From the NCBI GenBank assembly GCA_039090855.1, contig CM077025.1:100668489-100732488 (forward strand): 64,000 bases of DNA. Direction: 5' to 3'. The position numbers and the translations under genes are program-made. A model generated the notes under the pieces. The model did not search any database, was not told the origin of the DNA, and saw only the letters and a program-made list of their open reading frames with translations. This DNA is from Macrothele yani (Eukaryota; Arthropoda; Arachnida; Araneae; Macrothelidae). Of this stretch, positions 32,686-44,049 are shown one piece after another (positions within the stretch are counted from its first letter, which is position 1; every line of letters starts with the position of its first letter).

Positions 32686-33601
32686 CACTTGGCTACTTTA
32701 TCACTTTTGAAAAGTGTGGCTAACACTTTCTCGAAAACACTGGAATAAAAGTTAGACACCAGCTTACCAGGACAAACGTAATTTGTTTAAGAGTATTTGC
32801 ATCTACGAGGGAGAATCAAAGAGTAAAGGCAACATGCCCCTTAATAGCTGTAACTGTGAGCAAATGAACATAATAGTTATCTCACTTTTCCATATAGTCC
32901 CCCTGCAGTTCGATGCACTTCTTGTATAGCTCCATAGCTTCTTCATTCTTTGGGAGAAGTTTTTCGGCTGCTCCCGAATCCAGGTCTGCACCGGTTCTTT
33001 AACCCCATGATTAGAGGAGAACCTGCGACAGCGTAGAGCCTCTTTAAGTGGACCGATGACGTGATAATCGCATGGCTCCAGATCAGAGCTGTAAGGAGGA
33101 TGTGGTAGATGTTCAATCCGCAGTTGTTGCATTGCCTCCACTGTTGCGGCCGCTACATGGAGACGTGCAGAGTGCAGCAAGACTGTTTTTGACAGCATTC
33201 CTCTTCTTTTTCTGCGAATTGCAGGTTTCAGTTTCTCTCTAAGTATACTACAGTACGGTGCACTGGTCACGGTTTGTCCGTGTTTCTGAAAATCCGCCAG
33301 GATAAGACCCTACATGCCCCCAAAAGAACGTCAGCTTGATTTTCTAGCTGGAGGGCTGTCGCTTGGATTTCTTCTTAACTGGAGAAGACGGGTGTTCCCA
33401 CTGCTCGCTTTGTCTCTTGCTTTGATGAACTTATGTCTCATTGCCGGTGACAATCCCCTCCAAAACATTCGGATCTTCATAACGTTTCAGGAATTGGGTC
33501 GCAACCTCCATGCGCCGTTGCTTGTGCAGAGCAATCAGTTGTTTGGGTAACCATCTTACGCAAACTTTATGATACCTCAAATCATCCTGTACTTTGGCTA
33601 G

Positions 33602-34945
33602 GCTAGTAATTGTTTCACCTCGCGAATTTTAAGGGTTTTTCCGTAGTTTCGCGAATATCAAATACATCCGCGAATTTCAGATTTTTTCCCTATTTTCGCT
33701 TAATTTCTATTATAATTTTTAGATTGTTTTTCATATTTAAATAATTTTAATACAGCCTTCATTAGAATTTACACGAAAAATGTATCGCAAAGTAATTCTA
33801 CTCTAAAGTCCAAACCAGAACTTTAAACCTTGAATTACCCCTCAAGATTGTTCGTTACGAAGAGACTTATCGAACAAGCTTGACAGACTGAAGAATGCAT
33901 ATGTGGTCTTTCGTGATTTCCACCCCACACTACCGTTGAATGACCTTGGCGACTTGCCGCACTAGTAATCGGATGTTGCCAATTGTATTAATGATTTTAA
34001 CTGGGAAAAGCAGCTCACAGAAAAGAGTGTTTGAGTTTCTCAGACGCTTAACTTAGAAAATGTTTGTGCTTTCGTGTGAGTATTTAACTTATAAAGTTTC
34101 TACATATTGTTTGTTAATTTTGAAAATGAACCACGTGAGTAAAATGAGTGCAGCAGCACAGCAAGGGAACGTTTCATGTGAACAAAATTCAATCCTGCGT
34201 TTGTGTTGCAACATACCAGTGGATTTTTTAAGAAAGGGCAGTTGTTTAAACCATTTAGCAAGCAAGCTGCATAAAAAAAAAAAATGTATGTCTGAACAGT
34301 CAACCGAAAGTAAAGCAGAAATGTGTTGATGAACTAATGGAGCAAAGGGCTAAGCAAGAACAGCATCTCTCAACTGAACTTTCGAAATTAACTAATGCCT
34401 TTTGTGCAGCTAACATCCCACTTTCCAAACTGGATAACCCTACATTAAAAAAATTATTTAAACCCGTTGAAAGATATTGGTGTTATTTCAAACGCAAATT
34501 GGATGCGGAAATGTTATTTTCCAAAAATACATGATATTCAAAAGCAACGAGTGACTGATTTTTTTAAATCAGTATCCGGTGTAAGCATCGTAGCAGACGA
34601 AACAACCGATTCAAAAGATAGCCACATTTTGAATATGCTTGCTGTTCCATCGGCTGAAACGAATGTTGAAAGCTGTAATGCTGAAACCTCTAAATGCAAT
34701 CTTCCACGAGTGCAACAGTTTGGAGTCTGTAAATTTTAATGCTGTCAGCGAGTCAATACTTCAGTGCGTTAACAAGTATGAAATACCTTTTGCGAATAAA
34801 ACCTTTTTTTATGACAGATAACACATCTTACACATCCAAAGCTTGGGAAAAAGAGCCTGAAAGCCGAATATTTGAGTAAATACGGTAATTCGCCAGAATT
34901 TACCCAGCGAATTTTGCCCCCCCCCCCCCCAATACAATTACTACC
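33602..34945 (+). mobile_element. hAT element remnant inside mariner M2
   Basis: Ends CTAGTAATTGT (33604) and the inverse ACAATTACTAC (34936), followed inward by CGCGAATTTT-like subterminal motifs on both sides. The interior has transposase remnants on the plus strand: a degraded BED-finger-like start (34135-34330), LSKLTNAFCAANIPLSKLDN (34380-34440) and VSGVSIVADETTDSKDSHIL (34575-34640), the conserved first-D block of hAT enzymes. The catalytic C-terminal half is deleted. No clean 8-bp duplication is visible. Confidence 0.7.
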
Positions 34946-35158
34946 CTAACTATGACGTGTACGGATCCGTAGCATATCCAAATGCTCAGCAATAGCGGGC
35001 AACGTAATCCGTCGGCCTTCTGTGATCAAGCCTTTCCCTTGTGGATTTGGGCTGGTGCAGCCTTGTCGGTTAAATTTGTTCTTCCCGCTTTAAACCTTCC
35101 CACCCATTTATAAACTTTTTATTGAGTCATGCTGTTTTAACTTCCGTGCTGAGCCCAC

Positions 35159-35322
35159 TATAACGAAGTAAATTTCCCGGTCATTCTTGGTCCACGCCGG
35201 GGATCGAACCCGAGTCCACTTATTCCGAAACAAGTCGCTCTACCAACTGAGCTACGCGGACGTTCGTTCTGACTGCTATCTGCCTTTATGTCGTGTGCGT
35301 CCTGCGGGGTAGGCACGTCACA
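35159..35322 (-). repeat. TRIM copy 2, 3' LTR (best-preserved tRNA-like core, 35190-35261)
   Basis: The 72-nt core: acceptor GTCCGCG pairs with CGTGGAC, D arm GCTC..GAGC, T arm CGGG-TTCGATC-CCCG. The anticodon-arm position has ACTTGTTTCGGAATAAGT, which folds as a 7-bp stem with a TCGG loop. Confidence 0.8.
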
Positions 35323-35581
35323 TCCCCCCCCGAAAGAGGTTCGGGGGCATGGCCCACGGGTCAGCCGTGACCATGAATCGTTGCAGGCTGCCATCCGCTG
35401 TAGAACGTGCACTTGAGAACTCCCAGTCGATCTGGTGTGTGGAATGCAACATCACACACATTTACTTTTCGAAGCGCTGAAGAAGAAATTCTCTTATTTT
35501 TCCTGTCTCGCGGTGTGGAAAGAACATCACACCATTACGAGAACTTTAACGGCCGGGTCATCCGGGAAGTTCGGGCGCCAT

Positions 35582-35745
35582 TATAACGAAGTAAATTTCT
35601 TGGTCCTTTTTGGTCCACCCCGGGGATCAAAGCCGAGTCCACTTATTCCGGAACAAGTCGCACTACCAACTAAGCTACGCGGACGTTCGTTTTGACTGCT
35701 ATCTGCCTTTATGTCGTGTGCGTCCTGCTGGGCAGGCACGTCACA
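35582..35745 (-). repeat. TRIM copy 2, 5' LTR (tRNA-like core 35613-35684)
   Basis: Same layout as the 3' LTR, with a changed B box (GGCTTTGATCC) and altered A-box arm (GTAGTGC), so only the 3' LTR keeps a plausible internal pol III promoter. Confidence 0.75.
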
Positions 35746-36119
35746 CAACATCCTTTCTATGAATTTCAGCAGGTTTCACTTTCTCTGCCCAAATAAATCT
35801 TACTACGATGTGTTGTTCAACCATGGTGGAATCCCGCAGCAGAGCATCCATGTTTATTTGGCCTTGGCCTCAACCAGACTAATGGCAGAGCACTGCGCTG
35901 TGCGTGTTCGAACTACCCATAAGCCATTGCGAACGTGCTGTACTGCGTCATCTTTTATCCTTTGCAGTTACCACGTGATTTTTGAATTGCCTTTACTTTT
36001 TGATTTACCTACGTGACTTTCTCCATGAATGCGCCAATAAGAAATTAAGGCACGCCTTAAAAAAAAAAAAGGTATTTACAGTAACAGTATAACCACGTCC
36101 ACCCGTCAATCTGTTAACA

Positions 36120-37730
36120 CTGTATCTCCTCATCTCTTAGTCTGATCTGAAAAATTATTTTTGCTCTGGGAATCCTGAAGTGTGAGAATCATAAATTAAT
36201 CCATGCATTTTACCTTTTCGTCTTTTTCTTGTGCACAACTTAGCCTGTAGGGGCAAAAACGCTGACACAAATAAACTCAAAGTACAAATTACCCCATATC
36301 ACTGCTTCTAAAAATCTGATTGAGGCAATAATTTTTTTGTTTCGACTCCATTTGCTATGAAAATTGTTTTGTTTTTCATCAAAAAAGGAAGTGTTCCCTC
36401 CATGTGGAATAAAAGTACATCATATTTTTCCGAAGTATCTGCTTAAAAAATTCCGACTCGAAAAATTCTTTTTGCGTCGGATAGCGTTTATAGAGAAAAA
36501 GTATTTCGCGTACAATTTCTGATTTTTCACGATTCGCAGTTTCTCGACTATGGGGGCGTAACCGCACATTTCTGTTTCCAACATATTTGTAGGCGTATTT
36601 TGGTTATAAAATTACAATTGAAAGAAGAAATTTCGAACAATATTAATTCCCACCGAAAGCGTTTTAGGCGTGTTTTCTGCTCAAAATAATGCAGTTTTTC
36701 TCCTAAGTGGTGTAAATGTATATTTTTGTTTTATCGTTTTTCCTTATTCTAAACGTAGGGTTTGAAATATTTTTTATTTGCATCGGGTACCTTTCACTAC
36801 TGTGAACATCTTGAGCATATTTTTGAAATTTTTGTTTGCATCGACTCTGCGGCTAGTTGCCGTAAGTGTGTGTTTCTGTTTGCTACTGTATCTCCGCTTC
36901 TAAAAATCGACTGAAAATAAAATTGTGCCGCATGCTGTTCGTTATCATAAAGATTTCGAACACTATCCAAATGAAATAATGCACAGTTTTTCTGCTAGGG
37001 ACGCATATTTATTAATTATTTTCTTGCTACCTCTTCCTCTAACAGTCGTATTTAAAATAATTCTCTTTTCATCGCGTAAGTCCCACAGTGACAAATGCTT
37101 TGCGTGTATTTCGGTTGTGGTTTTATGTACAAAGTAATTCACAATTCTGCCGCTACTATGCGTCAGGGTGTATATATTTTTCTCAAGAGTATCTCTGATT
37201 CCAAATATACAATTGGAAAAATCTTTTCTTAATTGCATACTATTGACTATGAAGAATATTTTGTGCCTTTTCTTCTACATAGATCACCCAGTTTTCTGGC
37301 AAGATGGCGTAAAGTTCTGTTACAATTTTCTCCTTATCTCCGCTTCTAATTATTGGATTGGAAAATTTCCTTTTGCTTCGGATATGTTCCCGCATTAAGA
37401 ACATTTTGCGTGAAAATTTGTATTTTTTCGTAACGCATTAGTCGGCGTAAATTGCCATTTCTGTTTGCAAATGATTTGCTGATTCTAGAAATCTGGTTGA
37501 TAAAATTCTTTTTATGCCTGTTTTCGTTCACTGTGAAGAACGCTGAGTACATTGCGTATTTTATGTGATGCGCAGTTTTGGCGCTAGGGGTATGAATGCA
37601 CTTTCTTTTTACTGATTTTCTCCTTTGCTAAAAATCCGCTTTGAAAATTTTTTTCGTGTCGAAAAGGTTTCAAAAAACGTACTCATTATACCCGAGAGTT
37701 CGGTTTCATGATTTTTGTTCATGAGGTAAT
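36120..37730 (+). repeat. ~153-bp-repeat element K, copy 2 (old)
   Basis: Same head (TTAGTCTGATCTGAAAAATT, GAATCCTGAAGTGTGAGAAT), the same period and the same tail (AACGTACTCATTATACCCGAGA at about 37674) as K copy 1. The CCRCTAGGGGGCG boxes are mostly eroded (for example GACTATGGGGGCGTAA at 36547 and GCGCTAGGGGTATGAATG at 37580), so it is the oldest copy. No coding potential. Confidence 0.6.
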
Positions 37731-38330
37731 CACTGGATTATTGTTAGGATTTTTCTTGATAGTTTCAATGTCTAGCAGAAATAAATGCTATTTCGAATAA
37801 ATCGTGATAATTTTGCATCACAAATAGACAATGTGCGTTAGCATATTGAAAAATATATTTTATTATATAAATCATTATACGCTATGTAGTATAAATTGTG
37901 TAAAAATAACAAATCTAGTAGTGGGGGAAAGTCACACTCACAAATAGACCAAAGGAGTAATGGTTAAGTATGAGAGCGATCGATTGCTGAAGGGGGAATT
38001 TTACTACTTAGTAGCTTAACTGACTTCTTGGTTTCGGAAACCGACAGAAGATCCTTATTCCGACACAATTCAGAAGCAATGAGAATTGGGTTAACGTCTC
38101 ATTTCGTAGGGCTTAAGGAGTGTTAGTCAACTGGAAACCAGTCAAAACACTGCAAAAATTACATCTTCCTTCTCTATCTGGGGTTTAAGGTAAAGCAATT
38201 AAATCCTGCCCTACCTGTCCTGTTGAAGATAAAAAGAAACTTAGCTATGGAACCTGCTTTAAGGAAAAGGGGGTTTTCTCCGGAAATGTAACTGTTATGC
38301 AGTGATAAGGAAAAACACTTCTTTAATTAT
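37731..38330. other. No gene recognised
   Basis: AT-rich, no motif, terminal repeat or RNA gene identified. Confidence 0.45.
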
Positions 38331-38334
38331 TTTT

Positions 38335-38548
38335 TTTATTGAAAGTTTAACGGTTACCGGTAGCAACTCAATGGGCTATAAGCAATTGCCGTTCCTAATT
38401 TAGGGACACTGGTTCCAGGGAAGAGACAAAGCCAGTGCCGTAAGACAAACGCAACATCTAAGCCTCGCCGGGATTCGAACCCGGAATCCTCCTCAGACAA
38501 ATGGTCATAAGCCAGCGCTTAGACCACTCCGCCACCAGGGCGGCCAAT
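38335..38548 (-). mobile_element. tRNA-derived SINE family 1, near full length
   Basis: On the minus strand: tRNA-like head with A box (TGGCGGAGTGGTCTAAGCG) and B box (GGGTTCGAATCCCGG), then the body CCCTAAATTAGG-type block, ending near a T run that is the complement of the poly(A) tail (38330-38338). Same family as 40937-41162 and 21995-22136. Confidence 0.85.
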
Positions 38549-38945
38549 TTCAAAATTGTAACGCATATTAAAGGAAATATTATTTATAGGGATCTCGAGG
38601 CCCCTGTCCATCGGGCCCCCCACACCACGGAAGCTGAGGGGACCTACGCTACGCTACAATCTTTGCATGTAGATGGCAAATGACGTTATTACTGCATTCA
38701 TATAGACTCCTCAAAAGAATTAGGGGAGCAAGAGATATCGTAAGAAAAATCATGTGCGACTGAAGTTGTTGAAAGTGAAATGTTATTTTCATGTAAGAAT
38801 ATTTAGCAATACGGGTAACAAAAAGCACATTGGCGAATTTTCATGCAACATCATCATTTAATGAACATGATGCGGTATGCTATACAACAATATGCATATC
38901 TGTACAACAAGAAAAAACGATTTTTGAAGGTGGTTACTGACCCTA

Positions 38946-39935
38946 GTAGGATGTGCGGTCGTCTCGAACGGCTAAGACAGCTGTATACCTGGGTGCCATG
39001 GAATTGATAAGGTTATCGAATAAGTTTTGGGAGTATTTTCACCCCTCCTCAATGAGGGTAGTCTCCAATTCACGAAGAGTCAACGGAGGAGCGGACCGAA
39101 CTGCAATGCGTCTGCCGAGTGCGTCCCAGGTCTGCTCAACTGGATTTAAGTCAGAGAAGCATGCTGGTCACTCCATACACTCGATTCCCTCCTCTTGTAG
39201 CATGTTGTCAACTATCTGAGCTCTGGGAGGTAGAGCGTTATCGTCCATGAAAAGGAACGAATCATCGAAGGTTGTAGCATACTGCATGACAAGAGGTCTG
39301 AGAATCTCTTCTCTATAGCACTGGGCCGTCAGACTGCCGTTCCGCATGTTCACCTATTCTTACGCCTGCCCAGACTATCCATGTTCACCGTAATTTAATA
39401 CTTCCTGCTCAAAAGCTGGGTTATTTCGTGTGCTGGGTTCCCTCCAGATAAGAACTCGTAGTCTCCAAACTGAATCTCGACTCGTAAGAGAAGAGAATTT
39501 GACTCCACTCATCGTGTCCCCAACCACGATGTTCGTTAGCCCAATTTACGGGCCGTACGGTGTAGTGCGGTTAAAGGGACACACATCATTGGTCTATGTG
39601 CATAACGGCCACCTTGGCGAAGGCGATAGCAGATAGCTTGAGTTGACAACCTGCGTGCGGCTCACACGAGAAGCTTTCTATCTGGAGCTGAGTAGCGTTT
39701 TGCAGCATGTTCTGACGGGCAGTTAACAATAGATGATGGTCGTCCCTTGCTGTAGTTGCTCGTGGACGGCCTTGGCCTTGTCTTCTTCTTCCAGCCTGCC
39801 TGACCTGCTTCCAGCCTGCCAATAGCTCTCCACGTCTTTGATTCCGGTAAATGACTCTGCTGAGACATCGTTCGAACCGAAGACTTCAAAAAACGAAATG
39901 TCATGTGTGACATATATTCTAAATTAACTTTCATT
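38946..39935 (-). pseudogene. Tc1-like family F transposase remnant
   Basis: Reading leftward from 39935: an N-terminal basic region (RRRQGQGRPRATTARDDHHL), a core with GSLTAQCYREEILRP, FLFMDDNALPPRAQIV (second D), SDLNPVEQTWDALGRRIAV (E) and LTLRELETTLIEE, ending DRTSY at 38946. At least three frameshifts or stops. I could not identify terminal repeats with confidence. Confidence 0.75.
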
Positions 39936-40620
39936 TCTAGTTTCTTTCCCTGTGTAAATTTGAGTTTGGTTTGTTCTGTTTATACTTCCAAACTTAATGT
40001 GACATCTTTCCCCTCAAACGAATATTGTTGGCAACACATTTGTGGTCAGAGTGAACGTGACGCATGAATGTATGAGATAAGAACGATAGATAAAAACAAC
40101 GAGATAACAGTTGCTCGTGTCTGGTGGATATGTGGTATGTAGCTGTGTGAATTACGTTATACCTGGAAGTGCGATATCTATGCTATTGATATAATAGTGG
40201 AATAAAGAATCAATTACAGTAAGTTGACTTCTGTCGTATGTTTCGTCTGGCCGTAAAGGTTTAATTAAGGAAGTGTTCCATCGTATTCTTACCTAATGAT
40301 TTAGACATAACGTAAGAACGACAATTTATATCAGCAGGAAAAGAAATTACGTTGTACACGATAAACGCAAAGTTATAAGGAAGTTCTCCCGGAAAACCTT
40401 CGGTTTTATTCCAGTCTGTGATTTATGTATTCTGACTTCACAGACGTAAATTTGCGTGAGGATATGCATGATTCGGCAATCTATGTCACACTCGACTTGA
40501 GTTTTCCCCGTTTTGGTAAGATATTACACAATTAGCTTTCATAACGTCGCCAAAGTCACATGCTCTCTTAATTATTTTGAACAGTGTATTTCAAAACGAC
40601 TCCACTGAACAGCTGACTAA
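39936..40620. other. No gene recognised
   Basis: AT-rich; no coding motif, tandem structure or palindrome noticed. Confidence 0.45.
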
Positions 40621-40698
40621 GTTGCATTGGTGGCCAAGTGGTCTAAAAAGCTGTCTAACCATTCGTCCATGATGGACCATGGTTCGAGTCCTGGATGA
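40621..40698 (+). other. tRNA-like SINE head or tRNA pseudogene
   Basis: A box TGGCCAAGTGGTCTAA and B box GGTTCGAGTCC are 43 bp apart. The acceptor ends do not pair well and no SINE body or poly(A) follows. Most likely a broken SINE head. Confidence 0.5.
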
Positions 40699-40936
40699 GT
40701 TATTTTAAAGCTTTGTTTATTTTGATCTTTGCGTTTCACGTGTTTATGACGTCACATCATCATCAGCAGCAACGAACCGATGTTTTTCCTGCAAAGCCCC
40801 GCCCTTCGTTCTCAGTTGAGTTTCCAGCTTCTTAATGGCGGTTGAGTGTTTTGATAGCAGATAGAGCAATTATTAGAGTAATTATGGAGTAAAATTTTAT
40901 GAAAATCCCTGACAGCTTTATTTAACGGAGTAGAAA

Positions 40937-41162
40937 GCCGCCCCGGTGGCGCAGTGGTCTAAGCGATGGCCTCTGATCATTCGTCCGAAAGGGGTCCGGG
41001 TTCGAATCCCGGTGAGGCATGGATGTTGTGTTTGTCTTACGGTGCTGACTCTCTCCCTTCCCTGGAGCCAGTGACCCTAAATTAGGGACGGGCGATTGCT
41101 TACAGCCCATTGAGTTGCTCACGGTGGTCGTTAAACCTCCAACCAAAAAAAAAAAAAAAAAA
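40937..41162 (+). mobile_element. tRNA-derived SINE family 1, complete, with target duplication
   Basis: Head with A box (GTGGCGCAGTGGTCTAAGCG) and B box (GGGTTCGAATCCCGG), body with CCCTAAATTAGGGACGGG and GCTCACGGTGGTCGTTAA, and an A tail. It is flanked by AACGGAGTAGAAA at 40924-40936 and 41163-41175, a 13-bp target duplication. Such elements are transcribed by pol III and moved by a LINE machinery. It interrupts the RTE-like coding region. Confidence 0.92.
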
Positions 41163-41301
41163 AACGGAGTAGAAAAGGAAGAAATCTCTGAACAATGGAA
41201 TAATGCAGTTTAACTCTTATTTATAAAAAAAGGAACAAAGTTAATATTAACAACTATAAGCCTTTTGCCACAAGTGTATAAACTTTTCACAAAAATAATA
41301 T

Positions 41302-42851
41302 TGTTGCTACACCCCGGGACGCCAGACTATCGAATAAAAATAAGCTTTGAGAATTTAGATGTCAGGATGCCAGGCAATGGCTGACTACCCGGAGGTAGAC
41401 ATTAGAATTTCGAATAATTACTTGTGAGCTCTTTTTATCGCCGAAATCTTATGTACAGGCGAAAAGAATTTATCCTGCAATTTAGCCAATCAAAACTAAG
41501 AAATTCTGACACTCATTAATTAGTCATGCAACTTCAGGACTGGCACGAGACAACAGACATTTAATCAATTAACAATAAAATATGAAGATAATGATGAAGA
41601 CGTCTATATACAGAGGATTGTGAAGGAGGGGCATCAATTAAACTCGCCCCTATCGGGATAGCTCTGAGGCTGAATTTATCATTAAAGTCAATGATTATTT
41701 GTTGGCCTATACAGTCCGGCTTTAAAAACAGTTCTCAGCCGACGATAGTCTATTGGCTGACCAAAGCCAATCTAATCACAACTGGCATGCATACATAAGT
41801 TCCGTACTTACAGATATGCTGTTTCCTCGGGTATCCATGTTTAGGGCACTCACTTCGTTATGCACTCACTAACATTTTATGTGCTTTGGCTTTTAAGCGC
41901 ATCTGTGTGATGACACGCCCATTTCAGAGCGCGCACTATAACCAATGGAGAGGGGAGTCGAACCCCATCTCCCACTTTCTCTCGTGCACGGCATTCACCT
42001 GCATGAAATCATGGATGCATTTATGCGCCCCAATGTCGTGGTGGAACGAAGCCGCTGACGTGTAGAAGGATCCCTTCGTCTCTCCAAAGGTGATTCTCGC
42101 CTACATCACCGGTTGGCATCTCAGTAATTCGGGGCTGTAATTCCATCACATCGTGTGACCTCCGCGATGCTGGCTTTCTCTTACGTGCAATCTAGCACCA
42201 GAAAAAGAGGTATCGTCCTCTCTCCTATTTCCTCGCGGTAATATCAACCGCTCGGCCGCTCTTTGGTTAGCTGGCCGGCATCTTTGGACAGAACCTTTTC
42301 TTCCGCCGTTAACTCCGAGCGGGATCAATCCCTATCCGCTTCCCCGAGACTCGTTCCCTTCACGGCTCGGAACCAGACTTCTCTTTTTAGTTTGTTTACA
42401 TCGTTCACAGATTCCTTGCTCTCTTTCTTAGAGGTTTGTTTAAACTCTCTTGTCAGCCTGAAAGAATTCGGCTCGGTGAAGTGGTAAGAAATACAAGCCT
42501 CTGCATTCGGAATATGTGGTAGGTCCACTCCCCTAAAGTACGGAAAACACATAACTTAACTAACACTCCTTTGTCCTGCCAAGGTTCGGAGTAGCGGACG
42601 CCATAAGGTTCCTGATCTGTTGACACTTAATGGCCACCCGACTTGACCGACACGCACTTAGGAGGCGACGCATCGCGTTCCCCACACCAGGCTAAGATTT
42701 CTCCCTTCCAAGAATTGGGACCCTTATCTCTTCTCCTCTTTTGCAATGCGGGAAACCACTAGCTGTTAATTTTCACCCCATAATTAATGCTGTTGTCGCC
42801 TATTGCCAAACCTGCTAATCGACTTCCTTACCGTACCCCAAAGTTGTAACA
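41302..42851. mobile_element. Solo LTR A (1.55 kb)
   Basis: Starts TGTTGCTACACC and ends AAGTTGTAACA, with the 4-bp duplication ATAT on both sides (41298-41301 and 42852-42855), inside the RTE-like RT domain. It shares blocks with LTR B at 51809: TCAGGATGCCA near the start, and CTTACAGATATGCTG..CTCGGGTATCCA with CACTCACTAACATT. No coding region inside, so it is read as a solo LTR from recombination. The parent superfamily is unknown (4-bp duplication suits Gypsy). Confidence 0.7.
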
Positions 42852-43495
42852 ATATTATAAAGATTAATTTCAAAATTAAAAGATGCACAATCGGTAGAAC
42901 CAGCGGGTTTTAGGTATGATTACTCAACAATAAACCATCTACATACGTACATTTAACCAATTAGTAGAAAAAACAAATGAATATCAGAAAGAAGTTCACT
43001 TAGTTTTTGTAGACTATGCCAAAGCTTTTGATTCTGCGTATCAAAAGAAAACGAGTTCTTCAATAAAAAGGCAGATTTTGGAAAGAAAATAATGTCAGTT
43101 TAATAAATGAAATATATAGCAAGGCTACAACAACAATAAAGTTGGAGAGCATGGGCTCGTTTCGAGGTGGGGAGGTTTAGACAAGGAGACCCACTATCTC
43201 CAAAATGATTTAACTCTGTATTGGAAGATGTTTTTAGAAATTTAAACTGGTATGAAAAATGATTAAACATAAATGGAAGTTACCTAAATCATCTAAATTT
43301 GCTGATGACATAGTCATCATTACAACTAGCAATAGTGAAATGCAAAATATGATAGAGGATTTATGGATGGAAAGTCTTAAAAGAGGTCTGGCAATAAACT
43401 CAGCAAAAACTAAATATATGAACAATACAGAAAAGGATGCAAAAAAGAGTTTGATAGAAGGAAAAGAAATCGAAAAAGTAGATGAATACGTTTAT

Positions 43496-44049
43496 TTAAG
43501 TTGACCAGTCCTGCAAAAACAAAAATTTTATGAACATTTTTTATTTAATTTTTCTTTTCTACAGAGTTTGCTGAATCGAATGGTGTACGACACTTGAGCA
43601 AAGCAGAGGAGGAAAAGGAGTATGACGCGGGCGGCTTCTAGTCACAGGTCTTCTTCGTTTTTTGCCTCCCCTGAAAAGTTGTGGTTTTGTACATTTAGGA
43701 ACATTTTTCTCATAAACCTCTGAAGATAATGGCTTGAAATTATTTTACACCTTACTGTATATATCAACAACCACCTGAACTGGAATCATGACTAAATAAT
43801 GTACTCAATTAAAATAATAAGTGCAATTGCTAATGAAAACGTCAGCAAAATCGACAGCATTTTTGATTAATTAATACAAATGACCGATTGCGATAATTCT
43901 AGTTCAGGTGTTGTATAATATCCTTAGGAAAATGCATGCCAAGTTTGCAATTGATAGGTCAAGTATATCATGAGAAACATGTACTTAAGTACATCGAGAC
44001 CTCCCATAAGGTTAACACACGAAGCCTAAAAAGGAACTAGTCCCTTTAA
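43496..44049. mobile_element. TTAA-flanked element 2
   Basis: TTAA at 43496-43499 and 44046-44049, with short inverted ends (GTTGACCAGTCC; AGGGACTAGTTCC on the complement). RTE coding continues across the joined TTAA (YVYL then SQVIS). 554 bp, no coding region. piggyBac-like by target site only. Confidence 0.65.

Larger units (their letters stand above)
35159..35745 (-). mobile_element. TRIM copy 2, inserted in the mariner M2 coding region
   Basis: Minus strand: 5' LTR 35745 to 35582, primer-binding site TGGCGCCCGAAC (35580 to 35569), about 250 bp interior, purine tract CGGGGGGGGA, 3' LTR 35322 to 35159. The LTRs are 164 bp each and differ at about 13 positions (about 92% identity). tRNA-like cores lie at 35190-35261 and 35613-35684. 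The 3' LTR copy retains both boxes (TAGCTCAGTTGGTAGAGC and GGTTCGATCC) and a 7-bp acceptor stem; the 5' LTR B box is mutated. Mariner coding resumes on both sides, proving a discrete insertion. The target duplication is short (3-5 bp) and ambiguous. Confidence 0.85.
32886..35824 (-). pseudogene. Mariner M2 transposase in three pieces
   Basis: Start at the ATG at 35824 (MVEQHIVVRFIWAEKVKPAE), interrupted after the IHR-RML region by the TRIM. It continues at 35158 to about 34950 (KVYKWVGRFKAG, EGRRITLPAIAEHLDM). After the hAT it resumes at about 33600 and includes VLLHSARLHVAAATVEA, HPPYSSDLEPCDYH (third D) and LKEALRCRRF. The expected second-D motif (DNARPH-like) is degraded to HSARLH, so the core has also lost a catalytic residue. 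Multiple frameshifts. Confidence 0.75.
32804..36012 (-). mobile_element. Mariner M2, split by a hAT and a TRIM
   Basis: Left end TACGAGGGAGAATCAAAGAG (32804). The matching inverse end GCCTTTACTTTTTGATTTACC lies near 35989-36012. Subtracting the two insertions leaves about 1.28 kb, a normal mariner length. The three coding segments read consecutively once the inserts are ignored. Confidence 0.8.

Noticed and set aside
42263..42487. Open frame at 42263-42487
   Set aside because: Lies inside solo LTR A and has no recognisable motif.
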